Assembly (NCBI RefSeq): GCF_050436995.1
Contig: NC_134756.1
Coordinates: 7,874,001 to 7,938,000 of the forward strand
Reading direction: 5' to 3'
Source: Anticarsia gemmatalis
Taxonomy: Eukaryota; Arthropoda; Insecta; Lepidoptera; Erebidae
Length of the DNA: 64,000 nucleotides
Part shown: positions 39,495 through 51,686 of the stretch, in pieces
Layout of the letters: the number at the start of each line of letters is the position of its first letter
Numbering within the stretch: the first letter of the stretch is position 1
Program-made: the position numbers and the translations under genes
The notes under the pieces: model-generated
The model's database searches: none
Seen by the model: only the letters and a program-made list of their open reading frames with translations
Told to the model about the DNA's origin: nothing

Positions 39495-40106
39495 CTTTTT
39501 TACTGCTAAATCATACATTTTTTCTTCATAGTGGGTAACAATTATAAGTACTTAACAAAGAAAATTCGTAGTCTAGATTATATTATGAACTACTAGCAAT
39601 CTGTAAAACAATGCGCAATGTGCACATACTCCCGAAAATATAAAGAAAACCAGGATGTCTGGCAAACAAGCTACAGTTGCTCGAGTTACTAGGTTAGCAG
39701 TGTGGCGGAAGGCCCAAAACTGGCCCGGGAAATAATGAGGATAACGTGAACAAAATACTTTGATTTAAAATCATATGGTAAAAAACAGCTATAGGTAAAT
39801 AAAAAGTACATAAGGAATATAAGCTTTTATTTATTGAGTAAATGCTAAAATACAGTGCTTTCAAAGCATTTTTCATTTCATACATATATTATGTAGCACA
39901 TTTCTTAATATCTTCATAATATCACAAGACTACCTACCTACTTCCGAAATGTTTCACTTCACTAGGTTTCCTATCCAACCAGTGAAAACGTTACTTGTGC
40001 ATTGAATTTCAAATATATCATTACCTAGTCCTCATAATTATTATCTACTCAGTAAATGCAAAGAGTAAATTATATCACAGTAAACAAAAAGTGACCACAA
40101 GTGTTT

Positions 40107-40112
40107 TTTATT
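40107..40112 (-). terminator. Polyadenylation signal of ASB3 next to the stop codon
   Basis: On the minus strand AATAAA begins three bases after the TAA stop (40118-40116). If used, the 3' UTR would be only some 20-30 bases. Another candidate lies near 39826-39832 on the same strand. Confidence 0.4.
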
Positions 40113-40115
40113 TTT

Positions 40116-42503
40116 TTAGGTTTCAATGTAAATTAAATATTTTTGTATCAGCGGAGGCAAAGGTAACTGTTTAACATCATCAAAAAATTGACTAGTCTTA
40201 TATGTTCCACCAATCGTTTTATGTCTGAAAATACTACGAATTTTGTATCGACATAGATGCTTCAAACGTGGCACTGTGTATTGAAGTGAGACCGCTTTAT
40301 CATTGCAATAATCTTTATCAATCAAAGATAATATCTGTCCCTGCATCTGAAAATATAACAGAAATTTGTAAAAGAAAATACACTTTGCATATAACATTAA
40401 TTTAATTTAGCGCATATTGAAATCTATGCTCAAAGAAGGCATTCTTGATAGATAATTTCCCTGTTAAGCTTCAGAAAACCTGCCTTTTTTAAATAGATAC
40501 TTAGGTATAACAAATATGTATATAAAATAAATTGTACTTACTGGAAGTGAAAAAACATCTATAATGTTATTTTCTATAGCATACAGTAGATAAGTCCCTG
40601 GCTCATTGTAGAGACTGTATGGCATCATGACTGGAGCAGCTGCGGGGTAAACTCTCAAAGCTATCAGGAATGCATCAGATATACTAATATCCTTGTAAAA
40701 CCTTCTCCCAAAGCTGCAGTAGTCTACATCACAACCATTATCTATGAGTATTTTAAATACCTATAAAAAAAAAGAACCAAGTTCAAGTTATTACAGCACT
40801 CCACTACACATCTCGGTTATTATCTGGGCATTAGAGAAAGATGACCTGAGGCCTTCAGTCAACTCTGATATTTTTTAATATAAACTCACAACTCTTTACA
40901 TCCTGAATTCAATTCTTATGATAATACTCAGTTATAAACATAAATATTTAAATATTATTGGACAACTCACACATGGTCCAGTTTGATTCCAAACTAAGCA
41001 CAGGTTGTACTATGGTAACCAAATAACTGATAAACATACTTATATACTTCTAAATATATGCTATAGATAAATTGACAACCAGGCTCAGACCAAATACTTG
41101 TACTCATCACACAAAAATTTGTCCTGGGTAGGATTCAAACCCAACCACATGCGGCGCTTCGATTCTTGCGGCGAGGTGACCGCGCCACCACTGCACCAAA
41201 CATGCAGTTGATACAGCATGACATGTGTAGCATTAAACTAGTAATGATAACAGTAATAATATATTGCTACTTTGATACCCTGCCTTTCTACTTCTGCCTT
41301 TGATGTATAATTATAGTTATAGAATGAACTTACCTCAAGAAAGCATGTTGGACTAAGCTTATAGTTTATAAACTGTACATACACTAGTGGCGGACATTCT
41401 GTTGTATTATAAGCATTTACATGTACTCCTTTCATTAAAAATAAATAAAAGAATTCTCTAAACTTTTCTGGTGATTGCTTATGAATATATCCACATATAT
41501 ACAGGTAATGATTTAATGGTGCATTAGTAAGGTACTTAAATGGGAGAAAATCATCTTGTATCATTTCTGTATTAAACGACTTGACAATATAAAAAAAATC
41601 TGGACCCAAATCACTAGTTAATAAAGTTTCTAATACAGGGAAATTAAATATATGAGGTTTACAAGCCTCTGCTATAATATCCTTGGAAATTTGCTCCTCG
41701 TCAGTAACCTGCAGTAATCTTTGTAATACACATGCAGCACCTGTGTTCACTGCTAAATCAATAGCCATATGCCCAACAGCATTTTTTATATGTGGATCAG
41801 CTCCATGATCCAGTAAGAAATGTGCTGTACGCTGACTCATTCCCAGCAAGGCATAATGTAAAGGAGTGTCCCCTGAGAGTGTGCTCTGATTGATGTCAGA
41901 GACAAATGGAAACAAGCTTTCAACATTTGGTAGATAATCCCTGGTACATGCCAAATGGAAGGGAGTATATAGACCAGGATGATTCGTTATCTCAGGATCG
42001 GCACCAGCATACAACAGAGTCACCATGGCCTCATGCCGATGAGATAGAATAGTCTCATGCAATGGAGTGTCACCATCAAAATCCTGTGCATCTATTGGAG
42101 CGCCATATTTTAACAAAAGTTGTATTAACTCCACATTACCCTGGGAACTTGCGATGTGAAGTGGAGTCACTCCCTCTGTGCTACAGTAATGGACTATGTC
42201 AGGTGCAGAGACAAGTAAAGCTTTTACTGTTTTAAGTGAACATTTATTCTTACATGCTAAGTATAGTGCGGTATGTCCCTCATGAGTCTCAGCCAGTTTT
42301 CTTGTTTTTTTGTTTTTTAATATCAACTTCATACTCTCGTAGCTATCACTGTTAGCTGCTTCATGTAAGCAAGTCCATCCCCTATTATCCACACAATTAG
42401 GGTTTAGTTTTTTAAGTAGCTTTGCCACATTAACTACATCGTTGCGTCGAGCCGCAAGACTAAGCCCATTTATTGAGGTAGGATTTTGAGCACTAAAATC
42501 CAT
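40116..42503 (-). CDS. ASB3: Ankyrin repeat and SOCS box protein 3-like, 3 exons
   Basis: Substrate-recognition subunit of a Cullin-5/Elongin B-C ubiquitin ligase. Exons: 42503-41334, 40760-40542, 40346-40116; both introns GT-AG, phase 0; 539 aa (human ASB3 is 518). The start MDFSAQ aligns with the MDFTEA start of human ASB3. An earlier in-frame ATG at 42539 would add 12 residues and is less likely. Ankyrin repeats fill roughly residues 10-270, with clear signatures such as GVTPLHIASSQGN, GDTPLHETILSHRH and GDTPLHYALLGMS. The C-terminus is a SOCS box: PRLKHLCRYKIRSIF (Elongin BC box) and then LPLPPLIQKYL in the Cul5-box position. The SOCS box is on the last exon, so skipping it would uncouple the protein from the ligase. 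A SINE sits in intron 1. Confidence 0.93.
40951..41208 (-). mobile_element. tRNA-derived SINE, family B, copy 2, in ASB3 intron 1
   Basis: Sister of 16382-16641 in the same orientation. It keeps the 3' string GACAACTCACACATGGTCC (plus strand) and the tRNA-like head (GGCGAGGTGACCGCG, CACTGCACCAAACATGCAG). The B box has lost its CpG (GGATTCAAACCC), so this copy is older or more decayed. Confidence 0.8.
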
Positions 42504-42539
42504 GTTTAAATAATGATATTTACTCCGTGGAAAAAGCAT

Positions 42540-43443
42540 TCTTAGTTACAAACGAGATGTTGTAATTATCTATACTTTTAGAAGCATGATTAAGTTTGAA
42601 GTTATTATCGATAAAAACCATTCAAACGGTGTAATAGTAACAATAAAAAAAACTGCTTTCCCAGCTTAAATATAATCTTTGAAACCTCAATTTTTTTAAA
42701 ACCGCCCAAAACAATCCTGCTGCAAACTAAGATGAGCTTGGTTTTGCTTGCAATCAAACGAATTTATCAACTAATATGTAAGGGTTATCTTTAAAATCCG
42801 CTAAATCAGCAATATTTTTATTCAAACCCAATATTCATTCAAACAATTTTTACAACTTTGACACTTGACAGCTATTGACACAGTTGACACAATAGAATAA
42901 TCCATATCCGTCCACTCGTCAACGCTCATTGGCGGGAGCCATTATGTAATGTTACCAGCAATTAAAGTCAATGATTTTTAATTTTCACAGGTTTTGACAT
43001 AAAAAACAGTAGTTTACATCATGCAGTCACATTAAAATAATATAGAACATAATACTTTACAATTATTTAATCCAATTTTATTTAGGTATAATTAAGATTC
43101 ATCTTGTCAGGAAGAAAGTAATTACCTAATTGATAATGTTCTGATTTCTGCATAATATTTGTATCAGTAAAAAACGTCGAGTAAACAAATGAGGTATCCT
43201 AACCTTAAATTTTTAATTGCGTTTAAGTCCCGTTGCATTATTATATTATTGGTATCAGTAGTTACTGGGGTGACTAACGATCCCCGTGGTACCAGCTAAG
43301 CTTGAATGCACTAACAGTGCCTACCTTCTTTAAAACTGAGAAGTTTACTGGTCGTCGAATTCAAAATAATCCGTCGTTCGCAACGATCTTGTAACTCAAG
43401 TGCGGCACCCTACAGACTGAACCCGGTATGATAAACCTACCTA
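42540..43443. other. ASB3 upstream region
   Basis: AT-rich sequence upstream of ASB3, expected to hold its promoter. It contains the TGACA cluster at 42859-42889. No coding sequence seen. Confidence 0.4.
42859..42889 (-). promoter_or_regulatory. Four TGACA boxes upstream of ASB3
   Basis: TGACA occurs at 42859, 42866, 42876 and 42885, four times in 31 bases on one strand, about 360 bases upstream of the ASB3 ATG. Function inferred from position and density only. Confidence 0.4.
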
Positions 43444-43883
43444 TCTATACTAATATTATAAAGCCAGTGGCGTAACTACAGGGTGGCAAGTCGGCAAAAT
43501 GCCACGGGCCCCCAGCCGGAAGGGGCCCCCGATCATAGGAGAATCCCAACTCCCAATTTTTTAATTATCATACATTTCAACTTTCTTATATTGGGGGAGG
43601 AGGCCGACGGATTTCGATGAATTTGCCACGGGCCTCGAACGATATAGTTACGCCACTGTATAAAGCTGAAGAGTTTGTTTGTTTGAACGCGCTAATCTCG
43701 GGAACTACTGGTCCGATTTGAAAAATTTTCAGTGTTAGATAGCCCATTTATCGAGGAAGACTATAGGCTATATATCATCACGCTACGACCAATAGGGGCA
43801 GAGTACTAGTGAAAAATGTTACAAAAACGGGGAAAATTATGATTCTCTTATGTGACGCAAGCGAAGTTGCGCGGGTCAGCTAG
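43444..43883 (+). mobile_element. Helitron-like element interrupted by a hAT-type MITE
   Basis: It begins TCTATACTAATATTATAAAG and ends GTTGCGCGGGTCAGCTAG with A before and T after, the TC...CTAG layout of Helitrons. GCAAGCGAAGTTGC near the end can form the expected hairpin. Internal strings CGCTAATCTCGGGAACTACT and ACGACCAATAGG match the copies at 19998 and 9289. The 194-bp insertion at 43465-43658 splits it. Confidence 0.8.
43465..43658. mobile_element. hAT-type MITE with 8-bp target duplication
   Basis: The ends CAGTGGCGTAACTA and TAGTTACGCCACTG are exact inverted repeats. GCCACGGGCC also recurs inside in both halves. The direct repeat TATAAAGC lies at 43457-43464 and 43659-43666, and only one copy is present in intact Helitron relatives. 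CAGTGGCG-type ends with an 8-bp duplication indicate the hAT superfamily. No transposase. Confidence 0.85.
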
Positions 43884-45350
43884 TCAGCTATAATCTTGTG
43901 ATGACTGTTTTTTCTGTGGGTGTGTACACAACGTTCTGTTATTATTGCTATGATGATATTTATAAACTATGTTATCATTACGTGGGTGTGGCCAAATTGG
44001 ACATAAGTATCCCGACTTGTATCCAGCAACGAGAGTTGTTGCGTCATAACTTATCAGGGGTCATTTTACAATAAACATTTCTAAAATATCATTAAGATTG
44101 CAACTGTAACCTAATGACGTAAGGTCGTAAGCACCTACAGTAAATAGTCTGCGAGACTAGAACAATAATAACTTTCCACGCTAGAGATCTAGGTACCTAA
44201 TGCTCTCTTTTATGCGTAAAGTAAGCCGGTAATTGGTTTGATCCAGTATTAGTAATTGTGACTGTTGCTAACAATATTCACAGTAGGAATATGGTAGGTA
44301 CCTACCTACCTATGTTTATTAAGTAGAAAATAAAAACTATTAGTACTTAACTAGTTTTGTAGGGATTGTTACTTCGATGTAAATATAGTGTAGATATAAT
44401 CAACAAAAATACGTTTTTTATTAATGAAAGTAAGTATTGTTTAGACACTTAGGTAGATACAATAAAAGTCGGTATGACTAACTGCGATCACCGAGTTTAA
44501 TTAAAAGGTCATACCGCAGGCATTTTTCATGCACTAACTAATGGCCTTGAGACGTTTTATTATTTTCATATTCCTATTACATTTTTTTGCTAGGCGCGGT
44601 ACCTTCAAACCGGAACAAAGTAATGCCACGGAATACCTAATGATACACGTTAAGTAATATTATAACAATTCTTACCACTATTCGGTGGTAGGCTTACCTT
44701 GTTAGCTATCGCTTCATGTGGACTACAAATGCTAAAAAGTTGCATGCTGCTTATTCCTTTAGCCCACTCAGTTAAGGTGTCGAAGAAATTACTTGCTAAG
44801 CACATCCCGACTTTATTATTTACGCCACCGAGCAGAGCCAGACCAGCAACTACTGGCTGTCATTGACCGCAGAACTTGGACGTAAAGATTTATTCTAAAC
44901 AGACCTAGGTACAGACCTACTTTAGACATTTCAAATACGTACTTATTACCAGTTGTTCTTTGCGGTTTAACTTCCACGGATAGCAACTACCTACCTTACA
45001 AAAAAAGCAGGAAAAAATAATAATTTAGGTTGGTACTTCGACCATTTATCTGCATGTCAAATTCTGCTTATAATCTCCGGACGTTTCGGTGATAAGCTGG
45101 AGCAAACGAACCGGACCTACATAAGGTACAAAGTTTGAAACAAGTGTTCAAAGTTTTAGTAAGTAAGAAACCGTAATTTAAATTGTAAATACACCCTTCA
45201 ACTTTATTCATTGATTATATTTATTTATATAAAGATAAGAATGCAGGTAATTTGCACAAAATCTATTCATACGAATTTTGCATGCAAGAACATACCAAAA
45301 ACCAGTTCTTAAATATCTTCAAAAAGCTTTTTTTTTCTTTAAGACATTCA
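43884..45350. other. Intergenic region between ASB3 and SLC22 starts
   Basis: AT-rich with many TAGGTACCTA-type strings. No exon, RNA gene or further transposon end was identified. Confidence 0.4.
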
Positions 45351-45359
45351 GCTTTCACC

Positions 45360-45520
45360 TGAGTTTGCACGTGCGAGGCGTGCAGAACACAGTTGAGTAG
45401 TCAATTGGCAGTCGATTACTCATTTTGCAATGTAAAATGCGCGGTGACTGGTGCTTGAGTTCGATTCCCACACACAAGCGCGTGAATTCCACTATTTTCC
45501 CGATTGTTCGTGACTAGTAG
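45360..45520 (+). mobile_element. tRNA-derived SINE, family C, copy 1
   Basis: It contains GCAATGTAAAATGCGCGG and a B-box-like TTGAGTTCGATTCCCACA, followed by GCGCGTGAATTCCA. The same order of strings occurs at 57685-57800. It lies just upstream of SLC22 exon 1. Confidence 0.5.
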
Positions 45521-45972
45521 ATACAAAAACCTAGGGACACATATACATTTTTATACATATCAGTGGTTATAGGGCAGTTCATAGGAAGATCCTAGCCGTT
45601 TTTAAGAACAAAGGGCAAACATTAGACTGATCCAGATAATCCTAAAAGTATCTACTCGTTGCACAAAATTGACCAGAAAGACAAGCAAGGTCGCCGGCCG
45701 CAACAGGTTCAAAGTAAGTCAAATACTAACTAATCTCAATGAATAGTAATTTACATAAAATAGCTTCCGCTAAACAAATACCACTGATAACGTCAAGAGA
45801 ACGGCTGTGCTGCGGCGCGGGCGCAACACTCAGTTCCATTCCATCCAACATCTTGTCAGTTTGCAACCGCAACTCGGCCGGAACGCTGGATCGCCAGAAA
45901 CAAGTGCCACTGAACATAGTGAATGATAATACCTCGTAAACCTTAAGTGATAAAAAGATAACAAGTGCTGTG

Positions 45973-48900
45973 ATGGAAATGCAAGATCAAAATGGTAAGG
46001 CAATTGATTGAACTTGATTGAGTGAAAGTCAGTGTATCTGCTTCGCGTGTCGACCTCAATATTTAGAACCTTGGCTATTAGCATTGACAATGAGAAACTA
46101 AAAGTACATATTGCAAATTCCTAAATGTTTCAATAGGCTTTTACATAAGTTTATTAATTCACCGCGCCTCTTGCCTGTCGTTGTTCTTGTTTACTATAAC
46201 ATTTACTGATACATACTAACATCGTCATTTAAATAACAACAATAATGCTAAATTAGTGATTCCTTTTAAGAAAAAGATAAATTCTTTCACTATGGAACAC
46301 AATAAAAATACCTTCATTAATCTCAAAGGTGGCTAATTTAAAAAGAAACTGCAGTTAAGTAATTTAACGCGGCGGAACCTCTTTACCTCGAATCGTAAAG
46401 TAAATTAATAACTAAATAAGTACTTCTACTTAGGTCATTGAAAATCTCATTAACACGTCTATGATAACTTTTATGTTGACTTGATCGTAATAACAGAGGT
46501 TTTAAAATGGCTTACTCCATTTGGAGGTTCAGGGAAATACAAAGTCAATGTCGCGCATTGTGAATTTAATGTAAAACGTGGAATCCCTTTTGAATAAGTA
46601 TGTCCATCTAATTTCCCGTTCAGTCGCTAACACTTATGTGATAATAGACTTCAGGCCAGTTTCATAGCTAGTTAGGCTAGTATGTCGGTTAATCCATCTG
46701 AAATAAGTGATAGCCAATAAATTAAGAAATCTATAAATATTCGATTGATTAGCTAACTGAAACTCTTTAGAAAGAAGAGGTGAAGGAAGAGGGGATCGTA
46801 AAGTAATGATCAGACAAAGCCATCATATCCCGATCTGAGTATAAGAACGGTTTTAAAATTAGTATATCCATTGTCAGTGTCATCAAAAGTAAAATTAAAA
46901 ACAAGCTCGTATACCTACTCAGTTTACAAAAGACACTGCAAACGTTTAATTTAAACATTGGGTGCAACAATTTTGTTTCCAAAACTAACTACCGGTGCAC
47001 TATTATAAGTAGTAGCTCTACTTATTCACGCACATTTACACTAACAATTGAAGAGGTGAATAAACTTTGTAACTAGTTCAATTCTAGTATGTTACATAAT
47101 GAAATATTTGTTATGAAATAATTTGACACCCTCATAGTTCTTCCTGTCATCCAGAATCGCACATAAATGTAGTAGGATAACATTTATGCAAGCACGACGA
47201 AAAATACATAAATTATTTGAACAGAACTTTAAAGTTAAACAGTTTACATTTAATGGGGTACGTAAATGCTAGTGGAAAGTAATAATAACAACAATATCTC
47301 TAAACACATCCAACGTGTTATCAGTACGACTTCTACATGACCTGGAATTATCACGCCCCGTGTTATCTTACTCTTACTCACAGGGGTAGTTTTCCCACAA
47401 AACTTTTATGTAGAAAAAAGACAAATATATGTCACGAACGTCTGTCTAAAAGGTTAATTTTATAGTTAGTCTTAGCTTTTGTAATACTAGTCGTTCTTGA
47501 CGCACAAATAGATAATATTGGTAATTGTATCAGTCATAATAAGACTTCTACGTTCATACTTGTTTGCACAGGTCACTTAACTTCAGCAAATAATACGTTT
47601 ATTTATCAATAATTTATTGACAATGTTCCCACTGTATTGCGTAAACAATTATAGAAAGACAATGAAAAGGTCAATCAGGATGTCAAAACTTCCAGGTTCC
47701 GGAAAGGAGTACTGTTTATGATCTTAATTTTAAATTACGGGCATAGTAAATTGTATTTTTTACTTGCTCTCTTTCCACCCAGTGCTGGACATAAAATTAC
47801 TCACAGAAAAAGAGTTTAGAACAAAATTCACGTAAGGAAACCCTGCCAAATATTTTAACATAGTCAGTAAGCGTAAGTCATTGGGTTTAACAGCTTTAAA
47901 CACAATGCCTGCTCAGGTTGGGGATTCAATTCCCATAGGAGACAAAATAGTGTTCTTATTACGTGTTGCGTTCCTCAATAGTTAATTGCGGATGTGCCCG
48001 ATATTTGTATGTTGGTTAAAGTCCCCGCAAGCTAAGATTAAATTAATGCGAGAGTTGTTTAAAAAACATCATTATTATCAAAGCGTTAATTCTCACTTTT
48101 CACATACATATTTTATTGCATCATTTTATGTAGTACCTATCTGGGAGAAAGGAAGTCATCATACTTAACATGGGAGTTACATTAAACATAACATAATCTG
48201 TATTTTTACATTAACGTTAAAATAGTTACTAGCTATAATATTCTTTAGTAAGAAAAGACAAAAATGTCAGAGGTGCGTGATCAAGGATTCAAAATAATAA
48301 CCGCTCACCTTCATTAAACTGCTAAACTCCGTCTTTAGAATAGATTTTCCTTGTAATGCTGACTTTCTATTCTTCGTTATCCTAATTATTTTATTCTTAG
48401 GTATAGCCTTTTGTTCTAAAAATAAATAGATAATTATAAAAAACAATTAATTAGTCAATCATGGGCCGAGAAAAGTGGTTTACCATTGAATAATCAGAAT
48501 AGGATATTGTTTGCAAGTTTTAAATTACACTTTAATCTTTTGCGGTTTTTACTCGATTGAAGTGCAAACTATGTGGTGAAATATGTCATAGAAATTATAC
48601 TGTTTAAGTAGACATGTGCAATTGTGCATTGTGCACGATGTGCATATTCAAATTGATTAAACGATTTTTACCGCAACACGGAAACACTGTCATCTTCTTT
48701 TAAACTTTTGACATGACAATTGACATGAGAGATCAAGATCAAATTACATGTTTTGTATGGGTTATTCCCTGAGTACCCCGATCCCCGAGGCCCTCGACCC
48801 GGAGGGCTCCGATTTATTTTTAAAATAGTTTGTTAAGATAATCGGGGTCCTCCGGGACGGGGGCCTCGGGGATCGGGGTACTCAGGGAATTCCCCTTTTG

Positions 48901-51686
48901 TATAGAATTATTGAAATTCCAACTCTTAATTATTGTGATCTTGGTTAGCGAAAATAGGATTAGGCTAGGAGTACGGTAACTGCTACCTACGTGTGATGCT
49001 ATCTTATGATATTCTTATATAATAGGCATAATTTGTAGTTTCTAACGTTTTATTCACACAAACTTTATTGTAAGTATATCTAGTTAGTTAGTACATGATT
49101 GTTAGGTACTGTAGTACCTACTTAATTAAATAGGCGCAATCAGCCATGGAGGTCCACAATTATGGCTTAGTCTATCTGTTTATCAATAAATATTTTAAAG
49201 TAATATGGTGTAATATGTCTATCAAGATAATCTAGCTAAATGTCATTTGTATACGAAAAGAGATAAAAATAAATTGATAAGCTGAAATGTCAGAGGGAAT
49301 ATCTCACGTATTTCGAGACAATACCGCTAAGTAAGTATGCCAAGTTTTATTTACTAAATTATTAAACATAGGTACTCAAGTAGGTAATATTTTTTAAATA
49401 TTTTGAATAGGAAGCGACAGTAACATGTCAAATTAGGAGCATTAAAATTAATGATCTTAATTCATGAAACAATAGAACTGAACGATAAAACGAATTTTAA
49501 AAGTTCAATTGAATGATTGGAGGCCATTTGCAACTAACGACCGCTTTTTTTAGAGTTCCGTACTTAAATATCAATCTTAATGTATATTATGTTGCTTTTT
49601 GATGAGTGTCTGTTGGTCTACTCATACCAGTATTTTGTTTACTGTGTCAATCTGCAAGGATACCTTGTTAAAATAATGCTCGGTTGCGTATAATTATTCT
49701 TCTTAATCAAAAACAATAACATTTTCGGTCGTACCTGATACTTACACGCTTTTTGAGAAAGGGAGAACGAAAGACAAAATGTTGTACGTTTGTGTATGAT
49801 CATACAAGCAGGTATTGAAATAAAGCCGGGCGTGAAGTATACTACTTTGACCTTTGTAGCACTTACAAAAATGCAAATTTCTGGCTATAGCATGCCTTCT
49901 ACGATGAGATAACTGATTTAATTTCCGCAATAAACTTCGTCTGGCACGACTGGCACTGAAGATGTCACTACAAGACACTGAAGTCATGATCGTAGATTTA
50001 ATATGCATGCAAGCAGGCACAGTTTATGTTTAATACTCAAGGAAAACTTTTTGCTGCTTTCAGGAAAGCCTCCTGTTAAGGAGGTAACCGGAGACTTAAT
50101 ACAAAAAGTAACCGGATCTTTTGGGAAATATCACCTTTGGCTATGTCTGCTCATCTTCCTAACAAAGTTCCCAGTAGCATTTCATCAAATGGCTATTCTA
50201 TTCTTGGCTCCAAAAGTTTCTTACTCTTGCGGCGAATTGGGAAACAATACATGCCCATGTCCAGATCCGACGTATGATACGTCAGTTTTCAGCAGAACTA
50301 TTATAATGGAATGGGATTTGATATGCGACAAGAAGTGGCTAACGAGTTTTACACAGACCCTATTTCAGTTAGGCACATTATTGGGCAGTGTATTTTTTGG
50401 AATTGCTTCAGACAGGTGAGGTAACATTCATTAACAATACTAAATATAAAAAAATCCCGTCTATTGCAACTTAATTAATAGAGATTATCTTTTTTAGATT
50501 CGGTCGTAAGAGTCCTCTTCTGTTGGCAGTAGTTATCCAGATAGCTGCCGGAGTAGCAGCTGCTTATGTGCCAGATTTCTGGTCTTTCACATTTTTACGC
50601 TTTTTAGTCGGGATGTCAGTTGGAGGTACAATGGTAACAGGATTCGTGATCGTTATGGAATTCGTCGGAACACAGTACAGAGATGTGATTTCAGCAGTCT
50701 ATCAGATACCATTCAATTTGGGCCATATGCTGGTACCCGTATTTGCCTACTTCTGCAGAGATTACTCTGATTTCCAATTGGCAATATCTGTACCCGTTAT
50801 AATTTTGCTCATTTATTTCTTCTTGGTTCCTGAAACGCCAAGATGGTTAATAGCAATGAAAAGAACAGAAGAGGCCATCGTACTCCTGGAGCGAGTTGCT
50901 AAAGTGTAAGTTTTCTAAAACGATACGTAGTACAATAAAATACATAAGCAATTTATCATGCTAACATCCATTATTATTTGCAGAAACAAACGTCCCACTG
51001 AAAATATCAAAGCTGACGTTGAAGCCTATCAAGCGGCTATTGAAAAACATCAACTGAAGAAAGGAAACTTATTTGACCTTTTCCGCACTCCAAACTTGAG
51101 GAAGAATAGTATTGCAATGGCGTTCAACTGGCTAGCTTGTAGCTATTGTTTCTATGGTGTATCGCAGTACGTAGGCCAACTGAGTGGCAATGCCTTCGTC
51201 AATGTCGCGTGCAGTGCCAGTTTCACATTAATTGGCACTATAGCGGCTATACCTATAATGAAATGCATAGGCAGAAAAACAATCGTGATAATATTCCACC
51301 TGATCTGTGCAGTTTGTTTGTTCATATTAGCTTTTATACCTGAAGGTATAGGATCAGTGGTTTTCGCGAGTATTGGCGTAGTAGCCAGCTTTATTGTCTT
51401 CGTAGTTGTATATTTGTACTGTACAGAGCTGTTCCCTACCGTCGTTCGTAATGCTGCAATCGGTATATCATCAATGTCAGCGAGAATAGGTTCTATGATA
51501 GCTCCATTCGTTATAGGTTTAAGAGATCAGGCCTTGTGGATGCCTCCAGTTGCTTTCGCTATAGTACCGTTAATAGCTGCCTTTGTAACATTTGTTTTAC
51601 CTGAAACAAAAGGTTGTGAACTCACAACGACTATAGAAGAAGGTGAACAATTTGGCAAAAAGATACGATCTGACTCCAAGAAATGA
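45973..51686 (+). CDS. Organic cation transporter-like protein (SLC22, MFS), 4 exons
   Basis: Plasma-membrane carrier of the major facilitator superfamily; SLC22 members move organic cations, carnitine or anions. Exons: 45973-45994, 50064-50415, 50498-50905, 50984-51686; all GT-AG, phases agree, 1485 nt, 494 aa. Exon 1 supplies only MEMQDQN plus one base and is separated by a 4-kb intron; its ATG sits after a GC-richer leader. The extracellular loop after helix 1 is short (two CxC/C cysteine groups, CPCPDPTYD) compared with vertebrate members of about 550 aa. The MFS A-motif is clear: GIASDR-FGRKS across the exon 2/3 junction (R125 is split). PETPRWL after helix 6, YCTELFPTVVRN near helix 10 and LPETKG after helix 12 are classic SLC22 signatures. 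The substrate is unknown. Confidence 0.93.
47868..48063 (+). mobile_element. tRNA-derived SINE, family A, in SLC22 intron 1
   Basis: It contains GGGGATTCAATTCCCA as a B-box region, then GGATGTGCCCGATATTTG and GTCCCCGCAA. It ends TTAATGCGAGAGTTGTTTAA, as in the copy at 37125-37318. Confidence 0.55.
48764..48890. mobile_element. GC-rich palindromic MITE in SLC22 intron 1
   Basis: ATTCCCTGAGTACCCCGATC at the left is matched by GATCGGGGTACTCAGGGAAT at the right. The arms are about 48 bp with few mismatches and an AT-rich loop of about 27 bases. It is strikingly GC-rich against the intron. No target duplication could be fixed, so the superfamily is open. Confidence 0.7.

Noticed and set aside
45739..46090. 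Overlapping frames next to SLC22 exon 1
   Set aside because: These cover the 5' leader and the first intron. The true first coding exon is only 22 bases (45973-45994).
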